DNA from: Strongyloides papillosus
Taxonomy: Eukaryota; Nematoda; Chromadorea; Rhabditida; Strongyloididae
Length of the DNA: 64,000 nucleotides
Assembly (NCBI GenBank): GCA_005656395.1
Contig: SRSI01000077.1
Coordinates: 1,612,001 to 1,676,000 of the forward strand
Direction: 5' to 3'
The notes below the pieces were generated by a model, which was not told where the DNA came from, did not search any database, and worked only from the letters and a program-made list of their open reading frames with translations. Made by a program: the position numbers and the translations under genes. Positions 10,921 to 22,043 of this stretch are shown piece by piece (the first letter of the stretch is position 1; every line of letters begins with the position of its first letter).

Positions 10921-11540
10921 TTTATTTCTAATAGTTTAACAAATACTAATACTAAGTAACTATTAATTCAACTCGCCAGATATTCTAAAAAGAAATGCTA
11001 TTAGTAAAGTAAACAAGAATGGAATAATGTTCCGAAGCACCTTCTTGAAAATGTATATTTAATTTAAAAAGTGTTACTTTTTTTTTAAAAATATTTCCAC
11101 GAATTTATAAATTTTATTTTTCTCCATTTTTCTACAAAAAAATTGCTTTTATTGGAGGGGAAAATGAATTAATAAATTTCTACTTCGAAAAAATTGTAAA
11201 ATTTCTATAGTAATACTTTTTGAATAGATTTAACGGACAGAAAAAAATATTTCATGTATTTAAAAAAAATTTCCCAACAAAAATTTCTATAACTTTATTT
11301 TTTTTATTCATCTATTTTTTTAAAATTATTCCAATATAAATAAAACACCACTTTGTCGTTTTAAGACTACAACCCCAATGAACCATTCCAAGAGAGAGAG
11401 AGTGGATAGTCAATGCATTGACACACGGCGCATTCTTCTTTAATCAATTTCCCCTGTTCAACTTAACGTTTTTAATTTATTTTTTCGGTTTTCTATTTAT
11501 TATAAGTGAATAATTTGTGTTTTTTAGAAGAAAATTCAGC
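10921..11540. other. Intergenic: divergent promoter region of MCRS1 and atp-1
   Basis: AT-rich spacer between divergent genes, with poly-T and poly-A tracts, a (AG)6 repeat at 11391-11402 and a relatively GC-richer stretch after it. The acceptor TTTTTTAG lies 13 nt before the atp-1 start. It should contain both promoters. Confidence 0.55.
11391..11402 (+). repeat. (AG)6 simple repeat upstream of atp-1
   Basis: Twelve bases of perfect AG dinucleotide repeat about 140 bp upstream of the ATP synthase alpha start. GA tracts are frequent promoter elements in nematodes (established), but no role can be shown here. Confidence 0.6.
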
Positions 11541-13193
11541 ATGCTTTCTAGAAGGATTCTTTCTGTTGTCAAAGGTTCATTGAAAGTAAGTTTGTACTTG
11601 AAAATACATTTATTTATCAATATTTAGGTTCCATCTGGTTCCCTCCACACTACTACAACTTGTGCCGCTGGTGGTGCTGAAGTTGGAAAGATTCTTGAAG
11701 AAAAAATTTTGGGTCAAGAAACTGGATTTAATCTTGAAGAAACTGGCAGAGTACTTTCCATTGGAGATGGTATCGCTCGTGTATATGGATTGAAAAATAT
11801 CCAATCCGAAGAAATGGTAGAGTTTGACTCTGGAATTAAAGGTATGGCTCTTAACTTGGAAGCTAATGATGTTGGTGTTGTCGTTTTTGGTAACGATAAG
11901 GTTATTCGTGAGGGTGATGTCGTCAAAAGAACCGGAGCTATTGTCGATGTTCCAGTTGGTGAAGGATTATTGGGACGTGTTGTTGATGCTTTAGGAAACC
12001 CAATTGATGGTAAAGGTCCAATTAAGGTTGCTAAACGTTCTCGTGTCGATGTCAAAGCCCCAGGAATTATTCCAAGAGCAAGTGTAAGAGAACCTATGCA
12101 AACTGGTATTAAGTGTATTGATTCACTTACCTGCATCGGTAGAGGTCAACGTCAATTAATCTTGAGTGATCGTCAAACTGGTAAAACCGCCATTGCTGTA
12201 GATACAATCATCAATCAAAAGAGATTCCATGAAGGAACTGATGAGAAAAAGAAACTTTTCTGTATTTATGTTGCCGTTGGACAAAAGAGATCAACTGTTG
12301 CTCAAATTGTAAAACGTTTAACTGATGCTGGAGCCATGAAATATACCACTATCATTACTGCCACAGCTTCCGATGCTGCTCCACTTCAATTTTTAGCTCC
12401 TTACTCTGGATGTGCTATGGGAGAATATTTCCGTGATAATGGTAAACACGCTCTTATCATTTATGACGATTTATCAAAACAAGCCGTTGCTTATCGTCAA
12501 ATGTCTCTTCTTCTTCGTCGTCCACCAGGTCGTGAAGCTTACCCAGGAGATGTCTTCTATCTTCACTCTCGTCTTTTAGAGCGTGCAGCTAAGATGAACC
12601 CAACTCACGGAGGTGGATCACTTACTGCTCTTCCAATTATTGAAACTCAAGCTGGAGATGTATCTGCTTATATTCCAACAAATGTAATTTCCATTACTGA
12701 TGGACAAATTTTCTTAGAATCTGAACTTTTCTACAAGGGTGTCCGTCCAGCTATTAATGTTGGTTTGTCTGTATCTCGTGTAGGTTCAGCTGCTCAATCT
12801 AAATCAATGAAACAAGTCGCTGGTTCCATGAAACTTGAACTTGCTCAATATCGTGAGATGGCTGCATTCAGTCAATTTGGTGCAGATCTCGATGCTTCAA
12901 CTCAACAACTTCTTAACCGTGGAGCAAGACTTACAGAACTCTTAAAACAAGGACAATACGTTCCAATGGCTATTGAAGAACAAGTTGCTGTTATTTTCAC
13001 TGGTGTTCGTGGGTATCTTGATAAAATTAAACCAACTGACGTTACTAAATTCGAAAAAGAATACCTTGCACACATCCGTGCTAATGAGCAATCACTTCTC
13101 AAGACTATTCGTGATGAAGGAGAAATTTCTAAAGATACTGAAGCTAAACTTAAAGCTGTCGTCGAAAATTTCTTGTCTACATTCAAAGCTTAG
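11541..13193 (+). CDS. atp-1: ATP synthase subunit alpha, mitochondrial
   Basis: Exons 11541..11585 and 11628..13193 (42-nt intron, GTAAGT donor) encode 536 residues, the usual length. The first exon encodes a basic mitochondrial presequence ([15 protein letters not shown]). The rest is near-identical in layout to animal F1-alpha: N-terminal beta-barrel, nucleotide-binding domain with [45 protein letters not shown], the alpha-subunit arginine-finger region [15 protein letters not shown], and a C-terminal helical bundle. It forms the alpha3beta3 hexamer of complex V in the inner membrane. One oddity: the first P-loop glycine is Ser195 (AGT at 12165-12167), so the motif reads SDRQTGKT rather than GDRQTGKT. 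Regular GCT/CGT/GGT-type codon choice suggests high expression. Confidence 0.98.
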
Positions 13194-13647
13194 GTACTGA
13201 CACTTTATTATAGATGGTAATTGTTTTGTTAGATGGATCAAATGTGTATCAAAATAAATATAATTTTTTTTATAAATTTTTTTTTTCTGTGCTAATCTAA
13301 TTTTAAAATTGAAAAGTGAAAAAATTATTTTTGTAAATCTGAAATTTAATTTCATAATTGAGTGACAGTATAGTCTAGTGTGTCTGCGTTTGCCAATTTT
13401 TCTATATTGATTATAAGTTGAATATCCTACTATCACTCGTTATGTAGCAGGGGAAATTTTGTTGGCCCATTAGTTGTGTTATTCTTCTCTTATTCATATA
13501 TATATGTAGTTGCTGGCCAACCTCAACAAATTTTACTAACTTTTATATTTTCACTTACACTTATTTTTCTTTATAACTTTTCTTTTTCTAAAAACATTTT
13601 TTAAAATTTTGGGACTAACTAATTGTTAAAGTGAATTATTGGTAAAA
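13194..13647. other. Intergenic spacer after atp-1
   Basis: 3' flank of atp-1, with an AATAAA hexamer at about 13253, and upstream region of the GRDP gene. An antisense ORF overlapping the atp-1 3' end was judged a shadow. Nothing else seen. Confidence 0.55.
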
Positions 13648-16397
13648 ATGAGTAGTGATTTAGAAGGTCTAGATGTAAGAATTTTACCAAATTTGAAATC
13701 TACTTCAGATCAAATAAAAAAATGTATATCAATAAATTTGTTACAAGCATGCCAAAGAGAAGTTAATTTTTTAAGGATGATTGATAGAAAAGCTCCAATA
13801 CTCTATGATAATAATGTTATTAAGAATGCAATTAGAAGATATGAGATGTTTTGGCTTCCAATGCAGGTTGTTTATATAATCATTTAATTTTTCTACTCTA
13901 CATTCTCATAATATTTTTTAATCCTATTCATACATTTTATTTATAGGCATCTTGTCCAGATGTAGAGAGAATTCCTCCTCTAGATGTACATTGGGTATGG
14001 CATGTTCATATGTTAAGCCCTCATAACTATGAAATGGTTAGTTTTTTTTTATTTTAAAAAAAAATTCGACATATATAAATAAATTTAATTTTTATTTTAT
14101 TTACTTTAAAAATAATATTTTTATTTAAAAGGATTGTAAAAAGATTTGTGGAAAAGTAATTGATCATAAGCTTCAATCTGCTGAAGAAATACAAAAGCGA
14201 TATGAGCAATCAGTTTGTTCATGGAATAATTTTTGCCATCCAGAACCATATGATTTTATCAGTTCAACTTATTATAGTAAAAATAATAATGCTACTTCTT
14301 CCCCAATTCCCAGAAGAGAAAGTTATTCAACGACTTCTTTCTCTTCGTTAACTTCGGTTTATGAAAAAAAGAGTTCTTACGACATTTTAGCAGCAGTCTC
14401 ACGACAAAGGAACTTTAATTATCAAGTAGGGCACTATTTAAATAACTACATCGGCATTTTATAGATTTCTCTTCCACATTACACATCTCCTCTTTTTTTG
14501 AAAGAAGCAATCGATAGATACATTAATTTTTTACTTCTTAAACAAACATATGACGATAAATTTCTTACACCATGTTACGATTTTGATCTTATATGGCATA
14601 CACATCAAATACACTGCCTTGCATATCAAAGAGATTGTATAGCTATCTTTGGACACTTATTGAAACACGATGATTCTGTTAATGATAGGACACCCAATTC
14701 TAAATTACTTCAAGGAGAAGCAATAACTAAAAAACTTTGGGGAGCTCACTTTAAAGATGGTTTTTGGAGAAGAGGATGTATGTATAGGTGAGTAAAATAT
14801 TAATTTTAAATTTACATTTATTTTAGGGGGCACGAAGCACCTGTATTTATTGGATTTGAACATCAAGATATGACAAATATTACATATGGCCACATACATA
14901 TTCCCTCAATTTCATTAAAAGAAATACCGATTCATCGTGCACAGTTAAGACTCAAATTATATTATGGGACAAAAAAAATTACGACTTTTAATGCAGATCT
15001 CTCAAATAGACATGTATGTATTTAATGAAATTACTTCCTCACATTATTATATTTCAAAATTTATTTTAGGTAACTAAGGATAGTTTTTCATTATTATGGC
15101 AACCAAGTGACGCTAATGGTGATGCCATTAGTGGAAATCCTAGTTATTCAATGACATCTATTGTTAAATTTCCTTTTGAAACAGCCTCACCAAAAGATCT
15201 TTCAATAGAATTATCATTATTTGACAAGTTACTTCTTCAAAAGAAAGATGTAATAAAATTGAGTGGCAAAATAAATTTAGAGAGTCTTTTACCATCACCA
15301 GGGTATAAGGCATGTCAAAAGAATGTTCAAATAACACTAACTTCTTCAAATAATAGTAATATTGGTAAAGAATATGTTGCAAAAATAAATGCTTCATGTA
15401 CAGTTTCATTAAATAGAGAGCTTGAGTTAGAGGCCGGAGATTATATTGATACAAAAATTAAAAAAGACTCTAGATTATGGTCATTTATTCATGCAGCTTC
15501 TCTCAATAAAAGTGTATTGGAAAATGAAGTTCAAGTAAGTATGGCTACACATAGACTAGTTGACCACAGAGACGGAGCCACATACATTGTACAAATAGTA
15601 CACTCAGCAACATATTTATTATCAATGATAATTGTTTATGATTCTGAACAGAGATTATTATCAATGGCTCATTTGATAGGTTCTGATAGTTTACCATGTA
15701 AAGGTCAATTAGATGCAAATCTTCAATTTTTGCCTCATCTTTCTGCTCCTGAAGAAAGAATCTTCCTTGTCAGTAACAGAGATGGTGATTTTTCTATTGT
15801 AAAAGGATCATGGTCTGGGTATGTTAAAAAAAATTATTCTGATAAACACAAAAATTGTAAGCAATCACATGCAGGCCATTTAAAAGTTGAATTGTTTAAT
15901 TTATTAAGAAATACAATTCAAAAGCTTCAACTACCTGCTCCAGATGGGTCTACACTTTTTATAATTGGAGATGCGCAAGCAAGACTTTCTGGAAAACGTT
16001 TTCATTGTCGTAGTCCAATGGTTGCTGAACACATTGCTTCAATATTTGCTGTATCAACACTTTTTGTACTATGTAATCCCGATAGAATACATGATAAATC
16101 AGATTCTTCACATAATATGTGTCATAGTTCACATAAATGGCCTATGACAGTTGCTTCTGGCTATGGAAAACGGATAATGTATAATGACCAACAGTCTTCA
16201 AATAACGATTGGAATAGTTTTGTTGATATAACACCAGCTTTTCTCGTATCGTGTTCTGATATTTGTGATGGTTACAATGGTTTTGATGGTGTTGCGGCAT
16301 GTGGTAACTGTGGTGGTTGTGGAGGTATGTTTTTTTTATATTTATTAAATTATTTATTTTTATTACATCAGGTGGAGGATGCGGAGGATGTGCATAA
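13648..16397 (+). CDS. DUF1399/GRDP-family protein with Gly/Cys-rich C terminus
   Basis: Seven exons, 13648..13866, 13947..14036, 14132..14425, 14465..14787, 14827..15013, 15070..16324 and 16372..16397, give 797 residues in one frame; introns are 39-95 nt with GT-AG ends. The N-terminal half holds two related motifs, LDVHWVWHVHMLSPHNY (about residue 85) and FDLIWHTHQIHCLAYQ (about residue 240), followed by WGAHFKDGFWRRGCMYRG. These are the hallmark of glycine-rich domain proteins (DUF1399), known mainly from plants, fungi and nematodes. The C terminus is CGNCGGCGG-GGCGGCA, a Gly/Cys tail that appears only when the tiny last exon is spliced on. Plant GRDPs are linked to development and stress; the biochemical activity is unknown. 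The histidine-rich pairs suggest metal binding (inference). Confidence 0.85.
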
Positions 16398-17730
16398 TGT
16401 TAAATTGAAGACGGGAAAACACATTATGATACCTTTTCATTATAAAATTATAATTTTATCATTCATAAAATAGTTTATTTTATTGTTAATTAAATTACAA
16501 AAAATTCACTTCATATTATTATTTAAATAAAATTATAAAGAAAACAGTTTTTCTTTCATTATTTTCAAATAAAAATTTATTTTTAAAAAAAATAAACAAT
16601 TATATGGTATAATTATAAATCCTATTTTAACAAGCTGTTTATCATCATACCATATAAAATATTAGTTTTAAAAATTACTTTACGTATATCAACAAAGTAA
16701 AATCTTTATTTTAAATTAAGATAATTTAATATAAATGTAAAAATTGCTATTGTATACCATAGTATTGTGAATTGATTGTTTACAAATACAAAAATATAAA
16801 AATGTATCAATTTTTGAGTTTGTTTTTTAAAAAAAGAAATATAATTATAATGATTTACTTACTATTATAAATAACCATAACAAAAATAAGTATAATAAAA
16901 ACTTGATGTTGTTCATTATGTGTTTTTTACTTGAAAATAAATAAAATTAAATATTACTTTTTTGTTGAAGTAAAACTGAATTAAATATCAGTTAAAGTAA
17001 TTTTTTATAAATAAATTTATATGAAAAACAGTCTTTTTAATTTAAAATATATATGTAAGAAAATTTAGACCATTGTTATGTCTAACTAACTTTATAATTC
17101 AATTTTAGAATCAAAACCACAATGCAATAAAATAAATTATTTTTTTTAATTCTACAAATAAGGATTTAATAAAAATAACTTTCATAATTCAAACTTTATA
17201 TTGTTTAAGTCTTTAAATCTTTTAACTCTTGAATTTTGGTTCATCTAATACGATAAATATTACTTAAGAATTATTTTATATTTAATCACACTACTAAGTT
17301 ATTTAAATAATATATTTTTGCACTACAATTTATTATAACGGTTAAACGTTATAACAAATAACTTACATATATTAATAATTTGATATAGTAGAATAATATA
17401 TTATAGAGAAGAGAACTTCATTGATTTTTAATAATAAATGGAAATCTCAACTAATGATTATATAGTAACCAATACAGGCCATAAAAAATATGAATAAAAA
17501 GAGGTAGAAATTTTTGAAAAATTTATGATATTTTTTACAATTGTTTTAAATTTATACTACTTTTTTTTCTTGCTTATTTTAAGATTTCAATCCTGAATTA
17601 TGTTTTTACATTTAAAAAACAGGATTCTAATAAAAGATTATAAAAATGTGGTTTTACATTTAAAGAAGTATTTATCATTGAATCAAACATGAATATTATA
17701 AAATACAATTGAAAATTATAAAAAGTAAGA
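16398..17730. other. Intergenic spacer, AT-rich
   Basis: 1.3 kb between the GRDP gene and the tRNA gene. It consists of AT-rich sequence with oligo-A/T runs; I see no ORF, repeat array or RNA gene. The TTTTT run near 17720 serves as Pol III terminator for the minus-strand tRNA. Confidence 0.55.
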
Positions 17731-17812
17731 CGCCTTGAGCAGGATTCGAACCTACGCGGGCAGAGCCCAACAGATTTCAAGTCTGTCCCATTAACCACTC
17801 TGGCATCAAGGC
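17731..17812 (-). tRNA. tRNA-Ser (anticodon UGA)
   Basis: Read on the minus strand, this 82-nt stretch folds as a type II tRNA. The acceptor stem is GCCTTGA/TCAAGGC with discriminator G. The D-arm/A-box is TGGTTAATGG, and the anticodon stem-loop is ACAGA-CTTGAAA-TCTGT with anticodon TGA. A GC-rich variable arm follows (about GGGCTCTGCCC), then the T-arm with B-box GGTTCGAATCC. The long variable arm and anticodon specify serine (UCA codons, abundant in this AT-rich genome). A TTTTT terminator follows about 7 nt after the gene. No intron. Confidence 0.96.
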
Positions 17813-18497
17813 ACGCTGACCCCGCCTCCCATTACAGAAAAAAATTAAAATTTATAATTTGATTTATTTAAAGACTTTTTCTTTTGTTACTAAGTTTATT
17901 TCATATAATCCTTTATTATTTGCTTTTTTGAATTGAAAACAATTACACAAATATAAGCTGAATCCATTCAATTTTATTTAAATATTTTCAGCTCGACATA
18001 AAATAGTCTATTTATAAAAATAAAAAATAAACTTAGTAAAGATTAAATGAGGCTTATATAAAAATTTATTTCCAATAATATTGAGTTTTTACTATAATTA
18101 GTATAGATATGGAACAACTTGTTTTTCTTATAAAGGCATATAACAAATGCACAAACTATTTGGAATTAAAATCGAGCATATAAACAACATTTTTTAATTG
18201 AATTAATGATTTAGTTTAATTAATAAATCATAGATTATTGCTTAAATATATTGAATTTTTGTTTAGACTTTTGAAGTTTTATTAATTGATTTTAAAAGTT
18301 GGTTATTGTACTATACAGTCGTAGTTAAGTGTTATAGACATTTAGTTTGTTAATTTACAATAAAAAATTTAATTTTTTAAGTACTATTCTTAAAAAAAAA
18401 TACCAAGTTGTTCATTAATAAATAATTACGATAAGAAATTTAAAAATTATTAGTAAAATAATAGTATCAAAAATTATGTTATCGTAAAATTAGTGAA
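17813..18497. other. Intergenic spacer between tRNA-Ser and the receptor gene
   Basis: AT-rich spacer. A short GC-richer segment (CGCTGACCCCGCCTCCC) sits immediately 5' of the tRNA gene. No further gene or repeat seen. Confidence 0.55.
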
Positions 18498-19983
18498 TTA
18501 ATTATCCCAATGAGGTGCCGCAATGACAAAAAATACAATGAAGATTAAAATAAAAAAAGTGAACATCACTAGGCATACTCTATCAACAACCATTGCAGCA
18601 AATTTCCAATCATTCTCAACTTGTTCTTTCTCATCATCATCAACGATTCTTGCGGAAATTTCTTTCAATTCTACATATATTCGATGTAATAGTACTATAT
18701 GCGCCGTCTTTAATGACTCTATTGGTTTTATAGGTTCATTAAATGTTTCTAAACTTGATGGTGAATTAATTTTTAAATCTGAATCATAAGGATTTTTATA
18801 AGATCTGCCATTTCTAAAAACATATCCTTTCCTTCTCATCATAAATAACCACGGCAAAAAATTCAAAAATATTTTTTTTATTAATGGAGACATAAAATGT
18901 GAATCTGCATTACGAAAATGTAGATTTAAAACAACCACTGTAAAAACAACGGATGCAGATGTTACAAGCATACAGGAACTAAAAAATATTCCAATTAATG
19001 GTATTTCTTCTGATAATGGTGTTACTTCTGCAACCATTGATAAAAATAACATTTCAGATAGCAATATTGTTATTTCTAGAAAAAATAAAATTTTTAATTA
19101 CTCTTTTTTATAGCTGATATACATACGTAGATTAATTTTTTCGCCTGCATCAGGTGGTAATGTAAAACCAAAAACTGATAATGAGGTAATTAATAAAGCC
19201 GGTATCAATAAGTTGAAACTATAATACATAGTTCTTCTTCTAAGATGTAAAGAGAAAATAATTGTGGGATATGGTTCAGGACAACAGCTATAATAAGTGA
19301 CTTCTCTTGTAGCTGGTGAACCAACAAGAATCCATTCTCCATTTGTAACGTAATCAGACAAATCCATTTGATGAATATCATCGGGATCGTTCGTATCAAT
19401 TTGCAATTCTAAATCTAAACCATGATAAGTCCAACTACCAAATTTAAGTGAACAAAATATATTATCAAATGGGAAATATGTAACATCAATTTTACATGAA
19501 AACTTAAGTATTCCTGGTGGAATCCATGTTATATCACCATTTGAATATACGACAAAATTTGATTTATATGTTGTATCAAAATCTTCGTCAACTCTTAAAA
19601 AAAGGAACTAATTTTATTGTCGATTAAACATACGAGTTATATAGAAGAATATCTGGCTTCCATATACTGTCTGTATTTCCATTAAACCTAATATCCGTTA
19701 TATTATCATACTCCTCTGGATTCCACTTTAATTTATAATCACTCCAACTATATCTTATCCATGCATTCACCTGTACTACTTGATTTTTTTCATCAACATC
19801 CATTATTTGTTGAAGAAAAAACCTCATTTTTACTACTAATGCTTCAGATGAATTAAAAACGGGTCTTTCCATTGGATTTAAATTTTCCATTAGGTTTTTA
19901 AAAAGTCTTTCTTCATGAACATTACAATATACATATTTTGTTATAGTAAATAATATAAAAATTAATAGTTTATAGAAATACAT
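18498..19983 (-). CDS. Nicotinic acetylcholine receptor alpha-type subunit (Cys-loop channel)
   Basis: Exons 19634..19983, 19127..19593 and 18498..19075 (introns 40 and 51 nt) give 464 residues. A signal peptide (residues 1-20) precedes the ligand-binding domain with the 13-residue Cys-loop between Cys150 and Cys164. The vicinal cysteines Cys220-Cys221 in YYSCCPEPYP mark an alpha subunit. Four membrane segments follow: M1 after RRRTMYYSFN, M2 across the last splice (EKINLQITILLSEMLFLSMV), M3, a short cytoplasmic loop starting KKIFLNFLPWLFMMRR, and M4 near the C terminus. Glu at M2 -1' and the absence of a Pro insertion indicate a cation channel. The YYSCC context and M1/M2 resemble the ACR-16/alpha7-like nematode group; the exact member is not clear. 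M2 carries unusual residues Glu11', Met12' and Leu13'. Confidence 0.92.
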
Positions 19984-20274
19984 TCATCAATATTAAGATT
20001 GAAAATTTAGCGAATAAAGCGTTTTTGCTAGAAATCTTGTTATATCAAGTACTATAGATTTTATTTCTTTCTCACATATTTTAAAATTACAAGATATATC
20101 AGCAATGATCTTAAAACTGCACTTGTATCATTAAAATGTAAAAGTATTATTTATAAAGATCTACATTATGAAGTCAAACAATAAGTAACTTAATATTAAA
20201 ACAATTTATTTTAAGTTTTTTTTATTTAAATTTAAGTATTAAATTTTAATATAACTATATTATTCTAATATTTT
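19984..20274. other. Short intergenic spacer
   Basis: 5' flank of the receptor gene and 3' flank of the acyl-CoA-binding protein gene; AT-rich, nothing recognised. Confidence 0.5.
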
Positions 20275-20532
20275 TTAAATTCCGTATTTAGCAACTAATG
20301 ATTCAACAAGTGAGATGTATTCATTTTCAGCATCTTCTTTACTAAGTCCTTTCTTTTCAACCCAAGCATTCCACTTAGCTTTTCCTTTCATGTCAAGCAT
20401 TCCTGGTTTAGGAGTGTTATTATCTCCAACGGTAGCTTGTTTGTAAAGAGCGTAAAGATGAAGAAGTTCATCATTTGTTGGTGAAGTTTTAAGGTGTTTT
20501 ACTTGTTCTGCAGCTTCATTAAAGTTGGTCAT
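20275..20532 (-). CDS. acbp: Acyl-CoA-binding protein
   Basis: An 85-residue single-exon protein. It has the ACBP fold signature: [19 protein letters not shown], then [15 protein letters not shown] and [20 protein letters not shown] with the ligand-contacting Tyr, Lys and Trp residues in their usual places. Cytosolic ACBPs of about 86 residues bind medium- and long-chain acyl-CoA esters and buffer the acyl-CoA pool. The start at 20532 is chosen because a splice acceptor (TTTCATTTCCAG, AG at 20544-20543) lies 10 nt upstream and the protein then begins where ACBPs begin. The open frame continues upstream to 20673, but that part is AT-rich, has no family match and is probably leader or intron. 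Confidence 0.95.
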   Translation of the reverse strand: MTNFNEAAEQVKHLKTSPTNDELLHLYALYKQATVGDNNTPKPGMLDMKGKAKWNAWVEKKGLSKEDAENEYISLVESLVAKYGI

Positions 20533-21269
20533 TTTTAAATATCTGGAAATGAAAAAAAAATTTAATTGAATAATAAGGTATAAATAAATCTTTCTTAAAA
20601 TATAAGCTTTATATATACAAATATATATATGTATCATAATTATCAATCTCTGATAACATGAATTATCATACATAACATTAAACGTATAATAAAAAAATTA
20701 TCATCTCTAGTTCTATCTATATATATTTATCAGAAAAAGAACGTGGTTAAATTTCTCATTTTGTTTAGTTTATCGTAAATGAATTAAAAACTGATAACAA
20801 AAAGAATTAAATTCACATGAGCGATGTTAACTTTTAAAGCAACGTGGCCACTTTTATCATAAAATTAATTTACAATTTATCTAATACACTCTATAAAATT
20901 TATATCATTTGTTAATATGAATTTAGGAAGTGTTCTATGATATTTCTTTAATATGTCATCATGAATAATAATCTCATTTCAATATAAAATTGTATTTAAA
21001 AAATAATTAATTTTTTCTTTTAATAAAAAATTATGATTTTATGAAATTTAAATGTATAGAGATAATTTCCAAAAAGTACCTTGTTGAACTGGTGTAATGA
21101 TGAAAAATTTAAACTTTTTTACCAAAACCTTCTTACTAATGATTTTAATTTATCTTTTATAAATTCTTATAACGAAATATATTTAATGACTTGGTATATT
21201 GTTACTTTAATATCAAAATAATCAAAAGAAGGTAGTTTATTTTTTATTAAGAAAGACCTACTCGTTTAA
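20533..21269. other. Intergenic: divergent spacer between acbp and PDCD5 genes
   Basis: AT-rich spacer that should hold both promoters. The 5' leader or first intron of acbp probably occupies its left end. Nothing else recognised. Confidence 0.5.
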
Positions 21270-21671
21270 ATGTCTGGGTTACCAAATTTTCAATCTGCAA
21301 TGGGTGGACAGACTGTAACTCCCGAACAACTTCAGGAACAACGAGAAAAACAGGAACAAATTAACAATACATTGATTTCACAAGTTAGTTTTGTTATATA
21401 AATAATATTACTTTAAAATGTTTTAAAGATTCTTGATAAAGATGCAATGTTTCGTCTAACAAATTTGAATGCAGCAAATCCTACAAAAGGTCAGCAAATA
21501 AAACAAATTTTAATACAAATGGCTCAAAGAGGACAATTACAAGAGAAACTGAACGATGATAAATTCAGAAATATATTAAATAGTGTGAATAGTCAAATTG
21601 AGAAGAAAGAAACAAAGATAAATTACAGCAGAAGGAGAAATGCTATTGACAGTGATTCAGATTCTGACTAA
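21270..21671 (+). CDS. PDCD5: PDCD5-family protein (TFAR19-like)
   Basis: Exons 21270..21383 and 21429..21671 (45-nt intron, phase 0) give 118 residues. A Gln/Glu-rich N-terminal helix (PEQLQEQREKQEQINNTLISQ region) is spliced to ILDKDAMFRLTNL, then the conserved core QQIKQILIQMAQRGQLQEKL, a charged helix with INYSRRRNAIDSD, and an acidic Asp/Ser tail. This is the order and length of PDCD5 (human 125 aa), a nuclear/cytosolic three-helix-bundle protein linked to apoptosis, TIP60 and the CCT chaperonin. An AATAAA hexamer lies about 40 nt after the stop. Confidence 0.93.
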
Positions 21672-22043
21672 ATATATATCATCCAGTTATTTTGTGATTT
21701 CATTTTAAATAAAACTCATATAAAGTATGATGTACAATGTTTATTATTTAAATCAATTTATACTTTTAAAAATGGAATGAAAAATATTATTTTTAAGTGT
21801 TAGTAATTATATATATTTATGGGAGAAATTTTTATCAGTAAGTAGGTTGTTTTTTGTTTTATTTTCTGAGACAATAATTTTGGTATACCAAAAAAATAAT
21901 ACTTCCGTGATTTTCCCTTTTTTTGTAATTGTATAAAAAACTGTTGATTTTCTTAATAATAATAATTAAGGAAATTTTTCATAAACAAAATTGATAAAAA
22001 TCAAGGAAAAGATATTTCGCAATATAATTGAATAGGTTTGTAA
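21672..22043. other. Convergent intergenic spacer
   Basis: AT-rich 3' flanks of two convergent genes, with an AATAAA hexamer near 21708. No gene seen. Confidence 0.5.

Noticed and set aside
13092..13436. 114-residue minus-strand ORF overlapping the 3' end of atp-1
   Set aside because: Half of it is antisense to conserved atp-1 coding sequence and the rest is Lys/Ile/Tyr-rich AT-type sequence with no family resemblance.
17598..17798. 66-residue minus-strand ORF
   Set aside because: Its N-terminal part is translated tRNA-Ser sequence; the remainder is AT-rich noise.
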